From NCBI GenBank assembly GCA_021372615.1, contig JAJFUB010000027.1, positions 1-61,669 of the forward strand: DNA of 61,669 nt, read 5' to 3'. The stretch comes from a bacterium (GTDB taxonomy: Bacteria > Armatimonadota > Zipacnadia > Zipacnadales > UBA11051). The notes beneath the pieces were generated by a model that did not search any database, was not told the origin of the DNA, and saw only the letters and a program-made list of their open reading frames with translations. This document shows, piece by piece, positions 16,981 to 24,815 of the stretch; within the stretch, counting starts at the first letter, position 1; each line of letters begins with the position of its first letter. Position numbers and translations under genes: made by a program.

Positions 16981-17769
16981 CTATCCCTGCACACTCTCGT
17001 CATACGCGATGCCGGCGGCGCGCACGGCCTCGGCCCAACTGCCGAAGTTCTCGGTGCGACAGGCGGCTTCCATCAGTCCGCGGTAGCCCAGCCGGCGCAT
17101 GTTGCCGTTGTGCACCGATTGTCCCTGTTCGTGCAGGCCGGAGATGGTGTGGATGATCTTCTCGCGGGTCCAGCGGTTGATCTTGCGGATCTGGTCGTAG
17201 TCCAGTCCGGCGGCGCGAATGGCTCCGCCCCAACTGCCAAAATAGCGGGGGCTGCTGGCGGCGGACACCAGCGCGCCGTGGTAACGCTTGGCGTCCTCGT
17301 GACTGAGCGACTCGCCGGCCTCGTGTAGCTCGCGGATGCGCTCACAGATGCGCTCGCGGTCCCAATACTCGTGCTTGCTGACCTCTTCGTAGTCAATCCC
17401 CGCGGCCTCGATGGCCTCGCGCCAACTGCCGAAGAAGCGGTCGCTGATGGCGACGACCACCAGGTACTGGTGGTTGCGCTTGGCGGCCGAGTGCGACAGG
17501 TCTTCACCGCTCGCGTGTAGCTGCCGGATGCGCTCGAGGATATGCTCCTTGGTCCACTTGCGCTTGCGGCGGCAGACTTCCTTGGGGTCCAGCCCCGCCT
17601 CGATGATCGCGTTGCGCCAACTACTGAAATACTCGGGCTTGTACGATGTGGTGACCATGCCACTGTAGCCCAGTTCGGCCATGCTGCGGGTGCTCAACGA
17701 GTGTCCTGCAGCGGCCAGAGTCCGGATGTCCTCCATGATCTTTTCCCGGGACCATTTCTTGCGGCTCAT
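16981..17769 (-). CDS. four-repeat HNH_repeat-type DNA-binding protein, no nuclease domain
   Basis: 262 residues made wholly of four ~64-residue repeats starting near residues 5, 69, 133 and 196. The consensus is W-(T/S/D)-(R/K)-E-(K/R)-I...I..L...G.(S/D)LS......(Y/H)..L(V/M)..A....FGSW..AI.AAGLDY..(V/I). This matches the homing-endonuclease-associated repeat (Pfam HNH_repeat), a homeodomain-like helical unit seen beside HNH and other homing nucleases. No HNH, GIY-YIG or LAGLIDADG motif is present, so it is probably a free-standing DNA-binding array, possibly a regulator. It has a consensus promoter (17958-17986), unusual here. The DNA target is unknown. Confidence 0.8.
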   Translation of the reverse strand: MSRKKWSREKIMEDIRTLAAAGHSLSTRSMAELGYSGMVTTSYKPEYFSSWRNAIIEAGLDPKEVCRRKRKWTKEHILERIRQLHASGEDLSHSAAKRNHQYLVVVAISDRFFGSWREAIEAAGIDYEEVSKHEYWDRERICERIRELHEAGESLSHEDAKRYHGALVSAASSPRYFGSWGGAIRAAGLDYDQIRKINRWTREKIIHTISGLHEQGQSVHNGNMRRLGYRGLMEAACRTENFGSWAEAVRAAGIAYDESVQG

Positions 17770-17870
17770 CTCAAACCTCCGTGGAATAGCAGCAACTCAG
17801 CAGCGTGGGCTGCTGATCTGGACGAGGTGTGGCGTTTGCTCGTCTGCTGTGGCCAAACTGCGAGGGCTGT

Positions 17871-17896
17871 GCCCTGGTGTGATCGGGCACCAGGGC
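17871..17896 (-). promoter_or_regulatory. leader hairpin of the HNH_repeat gene
   Basis: A perfect 9-bp stem (GCCCTGGTG / CACCAGGGC) with an 8-nt loop, about 100 nt before the start codon within the predicted leader. It may be an operator or an RNA structure. Confidence 0.5.
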
Positions 17897-17957
17897 GCGA
17901 CGAGGGAGCAATACGGTCACTGAGTGCGCCCCGACAGTCAGGTCAATAAACCTGAGA

Positions 17958-17986
17958 AATGTACCACAGCCGTCTGAGACTGTCAA
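17958..17986 (-). promoter_or_regulatory. consensus sigma-70 promoter of the HNH_repeat gene
   Basis: On the minus strand TTGACA (17981-17986) is followed by exactly 17 nt and TACATT (17958-17963). It points toward the gene starting at 17769 and would start transcription near 17951. It is the closest match to a housekeeping promoter that I found in the window. Confidence 0.8.
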
Positions 17987-18172
17987 CTGAACCTACGTGA
18001 CCCGTCTGCCTGCCTGTCTGCGATCACCTCCGCTCTCGTGACAGGTTCGCCGTCACACGCACTCCCGGACATGCACGCACCCGAGATGCGGCGCTGGCGT
18101 ATCAGTACACGAGGGGTATGACGCTCGTGCCTGGCGCGGGGTTCCTTCGTGCGAGCGAAGACGTCCGCGGGC

Positions 18173-19162
18173 TCAGAGGAACGCCTCGGCGATGGCCCGC
18201 AGGTTGGCCGTGGGCGTGGTCAGCGGCACGGCACACTCCGGCGCGACAATGTCCACCCCCGCCTCGCGCGCCTGGCGCACCGCCGTCCGCACGGCTTCCG
18301 GCGTGCCACGCAGCAACAGCTCCGGGTTGTTGAGGTTGCCCATCAGCGCGAGGCCTTCGCCGGCGAGCTGCCTCGCCGTCCCTGCCGGTACCTTGGACTC
18401 GAAGTGGAAGCAGGCGAGGCCGCTGCGCGCGATCAGGTTGATGCGGTCGGCGGTGTTGCCGCAGATGTGCAGGATCAGGGGCACGCGGCTCTCCCGTGCC
18501 AGACGGCAGTGCAGCGGCCACAGGAACTGCTCGTACATCGCGGCGGAGACCAGGTCGCCCGTGGCGTGGTCGGCCAGCGTGACCACATCGGCCCCCGCTT
18601 GCCGTTGAGCCTCGGCGAACAGCAACGGGACCCGCATGAGCGCCGCCAGGATGCGGTGCACCTCGGCGGGGTCGTCCAGAGTCAGCATCAGGAACTGCTG
18701 CACTCCGAACAGATGGTAGGCGAGCGTCCAGGGGCCGAAGACCTTCCCCACGAGGGCCACCTCGTCGCCATACCGTCCCTTCAGTCGGGCGAGAGCCTCC
18801 AGAATGACGCGCACCGGAGCGCGCTGGAGCAGGTCGTCGGGAATGACAATGTCCGCCGCCGTCCGGCACGGATGGGTGGTGGCGTCCGGCATCATGTCCC
18901 GTCGCCCCCAGTCCACCTCACACCCCAGGGCCGCTGCCTCGTGCTGGACCGAGAAGTATGGCATGGCTGTGTCGTAGCCGAGGATCTCGACACTGGTCGC
19001 CGCCAGCCCGGCCATGAGGTCGGGATCGAGGTGCGCCTCCGGGAAATGGCACCCACAGGCGTCCATGAGGCTCGTGGTGGCAGCGGACACGCAGTTGCCG
19101 ACGGCGGGCCGGTCGGTGGGCCGACGCTGCAGGGCCGCGAGGAAACGCTGTCGCGAGTTCAT
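18173..19162 (-). CDS. URO-D family protein, MtaA/CmuA methyltransferase type
   Basis: 329 residues from MNSRQRFL. The fold is the uroporphyrinogen-decarboxylase barrel, but the ILHICGNT motif near residue 231 and a Cys in APECAVP near residue 309 form the His-x-Cys...Cys zinc site of MtaA/MtbA/CmuA, which transfer methyl groups between a corrinoid protein and a thiol. The N-terminal (N/T)xRxRFLAAL..RPTDR(P) is shared with the other URO-D paralogues here. No corrinoid protein is adjacent, so the acceptor is unknown. It is the only paralogue in the window that keeps the full thiol-activating site. It lies downstream of the FN3 gene across a hairpin. Confidence 0.88.
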   Translation of the reverse strand: MNSRQRFLAALQRRPTDRPAVGNCVSAATTSLMDACGCHFPEAHLDPDLMAGLAATSVEILGYDTAMPYFSVQHEAAALGCEVDWGRRDMMPDATTHPCRTAADIVIPDDLLQRAPVRVILEALARLKGRYGDEVALVGKVFGPWTLAYHLFGVQQFLMLTLDDPAEVHRILAALMRVPLLFAEAQRQAGADVVTLADHATGDLVSAAMYEQFLWPLHCRLARESRVPLILHICGNTADRINLIARSGLACFHFESKVPAGTARQLAGEGLALMGNLNNPELLLRGTPEAVRTAVRQAREAGVDIVAPECAVPLTTPTANLRAIAEAFL

Positions 19163-19208
19163 GGGCCTAGGTTCGCTCCGGGGCCAGGCCAACCTGCACC
19201 CGTAAGCG

Positions 19209-19238
19209 ATGGGGCCGCCGGCAAGCCGGCGACCCCAT
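19209..19238 (-). terminator. hairpin after the FN3 repeat gene
   Basis: A long stem around ATGGGG..GCCGGC / GCCGGC..CCCCAT with one mismatch and a 2-4 nt loop, 24 bp past the stop codon of the FN3 gene. It lacks a T-run, so it may be a weak terminator or a dispersed hairpin repeat. Confidence 0.5.
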
Positions 19239-19261
19239 GCGGGGCGTGTTCGTCACACAAC

Positions 19262-22200
19262 CTACGGACTGGCCGTGGCGATGGTCGCGATGGGCGAGGT
19301 GGCGGTCTCCTGTCCGGACACGGCCACGGCCCGGACCCGGATCGTGCTCCCCGGTGGCAGGGAACCGATCCTGAGCTTGAGCTGCGCCTGGTAGCTGCCC
19401 TGCCCGGTCACCGCGGCGGTGCGAGCCGCCGGAGCGCCGTTGATGCTGTACTGGAGGTAGACGCTGCTACCGCCGGTTCCCGTCACGTCGGCGCTGAGGA
19501 CCAGGTCCTGGCCCACCAGCGCTGTCCCGGGCGTGTCGCTCAACTGCACCGACAGCGTCGCGGCGGCGGTGCTCAGGCTGCTGCTCTCGACGTCCGTGGA
19601 CGACGGGCTCGCGCTGCTGCTCGAGGAGGTGTTGTTGACCGGGATCGCCGAGACCTCTGCGGTGAACCCCGAGATCTGGTTGTAGCGACGATAGCGCATC
19701 TTGTAGTAGTAGCGGGTGCCATTGGTCAGCCCGCTGTCCACGTACGTCATCGGGTCGGTGGTGCCAGCGGCCGACACGATGATCGTCGGGGCCGCGGTGT
19801 AGGCGGTGGTGCCCGTGCGGCGGTAGATGTCGTACTGGCCGCCATAGCCGCCTTCGGTGGTCACGGTCGAGGTGGAGAACGACGGGGGCGGCGGCGGCGG
19901 GCCTACCTCGTCCTCGCTGTCGGAACGGTACCAGGTCAGCAAGAGCTGTCCGCCCGAATCGGCCGCTACGTCCGCGACCGTGAAGCTGGTCGGCGGATCG
20001 AAGGCCAGCACGTTGTTGTTCTCGGAGGCGCACTGGGCGGCAGTGCAGGCCTCGGACTCCTGGCCGCCGTTGGACACGGCTGTGATCGTGTACTCATACA
20101 GAACCAGGTCTATGGGCACCGTGGTGTCCGACCAGGAGTAGCTGGCGGCATTTGTCGCCGTCACCGTCCCGACCACACTCGGCGTCTGCGACACGTTGGC
20201 CATGCAGCGGTAGATGCGGTACGAGGCGACGTGGTCGCGCCCGATGCCGTCGTCACTGGATCGCGTCCAGGTCAGGTCAATGACCTTCCCGGTGTCATAC
20301 GGGTGGTCCACGGCGGTCAGACCGGACGGGGGCAGAACGGGGCGGTTGTCCACGGGCACGCCCGCTACCCTCGCGCTGGGCGCCGACGTTCCGGTCGCGC
20401 CGATCGCGACGGCCCAGCAGTAGTAGGTCTGGCCGGCGGTCAGGCCGCTGACCTGCGCTTCGTACCGCGCCGCCCGGGTGGCGACGACGGTGGCCCCGAA
20501 CGTGCCGGCCCCGGTGGTGCTGGTGGCCCAGAAGACCGTGTACTGCGTGACCTCGGGGTCGGCGGCGGTGTCGTCGGTCGAGGCGGCGAACGAGACCTTC
20601 AGAGAGGTCCCCGCGTCGCTCGGCCAGTCCTCGACCACGACGCCCGTGGGCGCGGCCGGCGGGGTGTTGTCCACTGGCACACCGATGGCGCTCGCCCGGG
20701 TGGACTCGTACTGGCCGTCGTACGCCGACACGCTGATGTTGTATGACGTGCCGGCGGTGAGCCCGGTCACCGTGTAGGCGTAGCTGGCCGACTTCGTCGC
20801 CGTGATCTCGCCGATGTATGTCGGGTCGGAGGCGTCGGCGGTGGCGACGACACCGGTCACGCTCTTGTAGACGAAGTACTTGGTCACATCGTTGATGCCC
20901 TTGCCGTCGTCGGCCGAGGCGTTGAAGGTCAGCCGCAGCGCCACCCCGTCGTCTCCGGCGACATCGGCCAGAGCCACGCTCTGCGGCGCCCCGGGCGGCA
21001 TGTTGTCCACCGGCGTGGCGTTCCCGCCGACCCGGGCTGACTCGTAGGCGCCGTCAAAGGCGGCGACCGTGATGTTGTAGGCCGTGCCCCGCGTCAGGCT
21101 GCCGATCGTGTAGGCGTAGCTGGCGGCGTCAGTCGCCGTGATGACCGCCACGCACACCGGGTCGGCCGTGTCGCTCGCGAGGCGCTTGTAGACGCGGTAT
21201 CTGCTGACATCGTTCGCGCCCGCACCGTCGTCGGCCGAGGCGTCGAAGGTGAGCGTGAGTGACGTCCCGGTGTCGCCCGGGGTATCCGCCACCACGACGT
21301 TGCGCGGCACGCCAGGTGGCAGGTTGTCCAGCGGCGTGCCGTTCGCGCCTACTCGAATGGACTCGTAGGTGCCGTCAAAGGCCGCCACCGAGATGCTGTA
21401 TGAGGTGCCCCGCGTCAGTCCGCCGACGGTGGAAGAGTAGCTGGCGGCCCCGGTCGCGGTGATGACCGCTACGCAGGTTGGGTCGGCAGTGTCACTCGCC
21501 AGGCGCTTGTACACGCGGTACCGCGTGACGTCCCTGGCGTTGGCCCCGTCATCGAGCGAGGCGTCGAAGGTCACGATCAGGGCCGTGCCGGCATCGCCGG
21601 GGACGTCCGCCACGACCACATTCCGCGGCGGGTCCGGGGCGATGTTGTCCGTCGGTACGCCGGAGACCCGCCCGGTCGGCGCCGACGAGCCCGTGGGAGC
21701 GACGGCGATCACCCAGAAGTAGTAGGTCTGCAGGGGCGTCAGGCCGGCGCACTTGGTCGCATACGTGGCCGAGCGCGTGGCCGTCACTTCCGCGACCTTG
21801 CTGCCCGCCGAGGTGGCGTCCGGCGCCTGGTAGATGTCGTACCGCGAGACCTCCCGGTCAGCGCTGGTGTCGTCGGTGGAGGCGTTGAAGGAGACGCGCA
21901 GCGCCGTGCCGTCATCATTCGGCCAGTCCACCACGGCCAGGCCCGTCGCGGGCGCCGGCAGGGTGTTGTCCAGAGGCGTGGCATCCCCGCCGACGCGAGC
22001 CGACTCGAAGGCCCCATCGTACGCGGCCACGGTGACGTTGTATGACACCCCGTTGGTCAGACCCGTGAGGTCATAGACATAGCTGCCCGCGCCGGTGGCG
22101 GTGATGACGGCCGCGCAGATCGGGTCGGCGGTGCTGCTGGTCGGCCGTCTGTAGATCCGGTAGCGCGTCACATCCTTGGCGCCGCTGCCGTCGTCCAGCG

Positions 22201-24607
22201 AGTTGTCGAAGGCGACCCGCAGGACGCCGCCGTCGTCATTGGGCACGTCCGCCACACGTACGTTCCGCGGCGCCCCCGGCGCCAGGTTGTCCAGCGGCGT
22301 GCCGTTCACGCTGACCCGCGTGGAGGTGAAGGTGCCGTCGTACGCCTCCACGCTGATGGTGTACACGAGGTTCCGCGTCAAGCCGCCGACGGTGTAGGAG
22401 TAGCTGGCGGCATTCGTCGCGGTGATGACGGCGACACAGGTCGGCTCGGCGGTGTCGGTGCCCAGGCGCCTGTAGACGCGGTATCGGTTCACATCATCGG
22501 CCCCGGCGCCATCGTCTGCCGAGGCGTTGAAGGTGAGCACCAGAGCCGTCCCGGCATCGTTGGGGGCGTCCGCGACCGCCACGTTCTGCGGCGGCCCGGG
22601 CGCCACGTTGTCCACCGGCGTACCGTTCGCGCTCACGCGTGCGGAGGCGTAGACGCCGTCAAAGGCCTCGACGAAGATGGTGTAGGTGGCGTTCCGGGTC
22701 AGGCCGCCGACCGTGTAGGAGTAGCTGGCGGCATTGGTCGCGGTGATGACCGCGATGCAGGTCGGCTCGGCCGTGTCGCTGGCTAGGCGCTTGTAGAGGC
22801 GGTAGCGAACGACGTCGTCGGCGCCTGTCCCATCGTCAGAGGAGGGCTGGAAGGTGACGTTCAGGGCCGTCCCGGCATCGGCCGGCGCATCGGTCACCGC
22901 CAGGTTCCGCGCCGGCCCCGGCGCCAGGTTGTCGAGCGGCACACCGTTCGCGCTCACCCGCGTGGACGTGAAGACCCCGTCAAAGGCCTCCACGAAGATG
23001 GTGTAGGTGACGTTGCGGGTCAGGCCGGTGACGGTGTACGAGTAGTTGGAGGCGTTGGTCGCGGTGATGACCGCGATGCAAGTCGGCTCGGCGGTGTCGG
23101 TGCCCAGGCGCTTGTAGACCCGGTACCGGTTCACGTCGTCGGCGCCGGTGCCGTCGTCGGAGGAGGCCTGGAAGGTGACGTTCAGGGCCGTCCCGGCGTC
23201 GCTCGGCGCATCGGTCACCGCCAGGTTCCGAGGCGGGCCCGGCGCCAGGTTGTCGAGCGGCACACCGTTCGCGCTCACCCGCGTGGACGTGAAGACGCCG
23301 TCAAAGGCCTCCACGAAGATGGTGTAGGTCGTGTTCCGCTTCAGCCCGGTGATGGTGTACGAGTAACTGGGGGCGTTCGTCGCCGTGATCACGGCGATAC
23401 AGGTCGGGTCGGTGGTGTCCGTGCCCAGGCGCTTGTAGACCCGGTAGCGGTTGACATCGTCGGCGCCGGTGCCATCGTCGGAGGAGGCCTGGAAGGCCAA
23501 CTGGAGCGCCGTTCCGGCGTCCCCCGCCACATCCGACACGGTCACATTGCGCGGAGCGCCGGGCGCCAGGTTGTCCACCGGCGTGCCGTTGGCGCTGACG
23601 CGCGTGGAAGTGTAGACGCCGTCAAAGGCCTCCACGAAGATGGTGTACGTCGTGTTCCGCTTCAGCCCGGTGACGGTGTAGGAGTAGCTGGACGCGTTGG
23701 TCGCGGTAATGACGGCGATGCAGGTCGGGGCCGTGGTGTCCGTGCCCAGGCGCTTGTAGACCCGGTAGCGGTTCACATCGTCGGCGCCGGTGCCGTCGTC
23801 CGAGGAGGGCTGGAAGGTGACGTTCAGGGCCGTCCCGGCGTCAGCCGCCACATCGGTGACCGCCAGGTTCCGCGGCGGGCCCGGCGCCAGGTTGTCGAGC
23901 GGCACACCGTTTGCGCTCACTCGCGTGGAGGCCGACGTGCCGTCGAAGGCGTCCACGAAGATCGTGTAGGTTGTGTTGCGCTTCAGCCCGGTGATCGTGT
24001 ACGCGTAGCTGGCGGCGTTGGTCGCCGTGATGACCGCAATGCAGGTCGGATCGGTGGTCTCGGTGCCCAGGCGCTTGTAGATCCGGTAGCGGTTGACATC
24101 ATCGGCGCCGGCGCCGTCGTCGGCCGAGGCGTTGAACGCCACCCGCAGCGCTGTCCCGGCATCGCCCGCCACGTCAGTCACCGCCAGGCTCTGGGGCGTC
24201 CCCGGCGGGGGGTTGTTGTTGACCGGGGTGGCATCGGCCGCGACTGCGCTGGACTCCGATACCCCATCGTAGGCCACGACGGAGATGTGGTAGGACACAC
24301 CAGCGGTCAGGCCGCCCAACGTGCAGGCGTAGCTGGCAGCGTTCGTCGCGGTGATGGTGTAGGCGCAGGTGCCCAGCCCGGTGCCGCTGGTCAGCCGCTT
24401 GTAGACGCGGTACCGGATGACGTCGTCGGCGCCCGCGCCATCGTCGGCCGAGGCGTTGAACGCGACGCGCAGAGCCGTCCCGGAATCGCCGGCAACGTCA
24501 GTCACTGCCAGGCTCTGTGGCGCCCCCGGGGCAGGATTGTCGGCCAGTGCGAAGCCGGCCAGCAAGAGGATGAAAGCGAGTGACACGGCGAATCTGTGTG
24601 ACCGCAT
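19262..24607 (-). CDS. giant secreted fibronectin type III repeat protein
   Basis: 1781 residues from the ATG at 24607, which starts a good signal peptide (about residues 1-22, ending AGFALAD). Fifteen FN3 domains follow, nearly all 107 residues, each with (L/A)PG.P..(L/V).V.D, (F/W).(A/P)S.DDG.GADDV.RYRVYKR, one Cys in most copies, ITATNAASY and RVS.NGTPLDN. A Ser-rich linker (near residue 1640) leads to a final ~100-residue Ig-like domain (LVGQDLVLSADVTGTGG). There is no LPXTG, PEP-CTERM or autotransporter signal. Such rods usually act as surface stalks, adhesins or spacers for carbohydrate binding. The longer frame to 24934 has no signal peptide and is not preferred. Confidence 0.93.
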   Translation of the reverse strand: MRSHRFAVSLAFILLLAGFALADNPAPGAPQSLAVTDVAGDSGTALRVAFNASADDGAGADDVIRYRVYKRLTSGTGLGTCAYTITATNAASYACTLGGLTAGVSYHISVVAYDGVSESSAVAADATPVNNNPPPGTPQSLAVTDVAGDAGTALRVAFNASADDGAGADDVNRYRIYKRLGTETTDPTCIAVITATNAASYAYTITGLKRNTTYTIFVDAFDGTSASTRVSANGVPLDNLAPGPPRNLAVTDVAADAGTALNVTFQPSSDDGTGADDVNRYRVYKRLGTDTTAPTCIAVITATNASSYSYTVTGLKRNTTYTIFVEAFDGVYTSTRVSANGTPVDNLAPGAPRNVTVSDVAGDAGTALQLAFQASSDDGTGADDVNRYRVYKRLGTDTTDPTCIAVITATNAPSYSYTITGLKRNTTYTIFVEAFDGVFTSTRVSANGVPLDNLAPGPPRNLAVTDAPSDAGTALNVTFQASSDDGTGADDVNRYRVYKRLGTDTAEPTCIAVITATNASNYSYTVTGLTRNVTYTIFVEAFDGVFTSTRVSANGVPLDNLAPGPARNLAVTDAPADAGTALNVTFQPSSDDGTGADDVVRYRLYKRLASDTAEPTCIAVITATNAASYSYTVGGLTRNATYTIFVEAFDGVYASARVSANGTPVDNVAPGPPQNVAVADAPNDAGTALVLTFNASADDGAGADDVNRYRVYRRLGTDTAEPTCVAVITATNAASYSYTVGGLTRNLVYTISVEAYDGTFTSTRVSVNGTPLDNLAPGAPRNVRVADVPNDDGGVLRVAFDNSLDDGSGAKDVTRYRIYRRPTSSTADPICAAVITATGAGSYVYDLTGLTNGVSYNVTVAAYDGAFESARVGGDATPLDNTLPAPATGLAVVDWPNDDGTALRVSFNASTDDTSADREVSRYDIYQAPDATSAGSKVAEVTATRSATYATKCAGLTPLQTYYFWVIAVAPTGSSAPTGRVSGVPTDNIAPDPPRNVVVADVPGDAGTALIVTFDASLDDGANARDVTRYRVYKRLASDTADPTCVAVITATGAASYSSTVGGLTRGTSYSISVAAFDGTYESIRVGANGTPLDNLPPGVPRNVVVADTPGDTGTSLTLTFDASADDGAGANDVSRYRVYKRLASDTADPVCVAVITATDAASYAYTIGSLTRGTAYNITVAAFDGAYESARVGGNATPVDNMPPGAPQSVALADVAGDDGVALRLTFNASADDGKGINDVTKYFVYKSVTGVVATADASDPTYIGEITATKSASYAYTVTGLTAGTSYNISVSAYDGQYESTRASAIGVPVDNTPPAAPTGVVVEDWPSDAGTSLKVSFAASTDDTAADPEVTQYTVFWATSTTGAGTFGATVVATRAARYEAQVSGLTAGQTYYCWAVAIGATGTSAPSARVAGVPVDNRPVLPPSGLTAVDHPYDTGKVIDLTWTRSSDDGIGRDHVASYRIYRCMANVSQTPSVVGTVTATNAASYSWSDTTVPIDLVLYEYTITAVSNGGQESEACTAAQCASENNNVLAFDPPTSFTVADVAADSGGQLLLTWYRSDSEDEVGPPPPPPSFSTSTVTTEGGYGGQYDIYRRTGTTAYTAAPTIIVSAAGTTDPMTYVDSGLTNGTRYYYKMRYRRYNQISGFTAEVSAIPVNNTSSSSSASPSSTDVESSSLSTAAATLSVQLSDTPGTALVGQDLVLSADVTGTGGSSVYLQYSINGAPAARTAAVTGQGSYQAQLKLRIGSLPPGSTIRVRAVAVSGQETATSPIATIATASP
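20346..24537. repeat. 321-bp tandem DNA repeat array encoding the FN3 domains
   Basis: The domain-boundary sequence (..GTTGTCC..) recurs near 20346, 20667, 21003, 21324, 21645, 21966, 22287, then about every 321 bp to 24213 and 24537. One interval is 336 bp. Units between about 22280 and 24210 are nearly identical at DNA level, which suggests recent expansion or gene conversion. Confidence 0.9.
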
Positions 24608-24815
24608 AGACCACCTCAGTAAGGGGTGCTCAAGAACAAGACTTGCGACAGCCCGAGCCTGGCGCCACGCGGCATCGGGACAGCCCAGGCACGAAGCTGC
24701 CGCTCGTGGTTTCTGACCGCCGGCAACGGCGAAATGTTCCGTCACAACCGCATCTTGTTGGCGTCCTGTCCCCCCGTGGGACGGGATGTTGCCACGAAGG
24801 CTCGCCCGGACCCCA
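24608..24815. other. gap before the FN3 gene
   Basis: 208 bp between the secreted glycosidase stop and the FN3 start. It has no clear promoter hexamers and no supported gene; the FN3 reading frame happens to stay open through it. Confidence 0.5.

Larger units (their letters stand above)
17770..18172. other. 403-bp intergenic region, leader of the repeat protein
   Basis: Less GC-rich than its surroundings. It contains the consensus minus-strand promoter, a leader of about 180 nt with the GCCCTGGTG/CACCAGGGC hairpin (17871-17896), and beyond the promoter about 190 bp with no gene I can support. The URO-D gene ends at 18173, pointing into this region. Confidence 0.7.

Noticed and set aside
16981-17769. 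Active homing endonuclease
   Set aside because: No HNH, GIY-YIG or LAGLIDADG residues occur, and the four repeats account for the whole protein.
18149-20746. An 865-residue plus-strand open frame
   Set aside because: It crosses the URO-D gene, the intergenic hairpin and the end of the FN3 gene in antisense; no protein family is visible.
20346-24537. CRISPR-like regular repeat array
   Set aside because: The period is 321 bp, the repeats have no unique spacers, and the array codes for FN3 domains in one frame.
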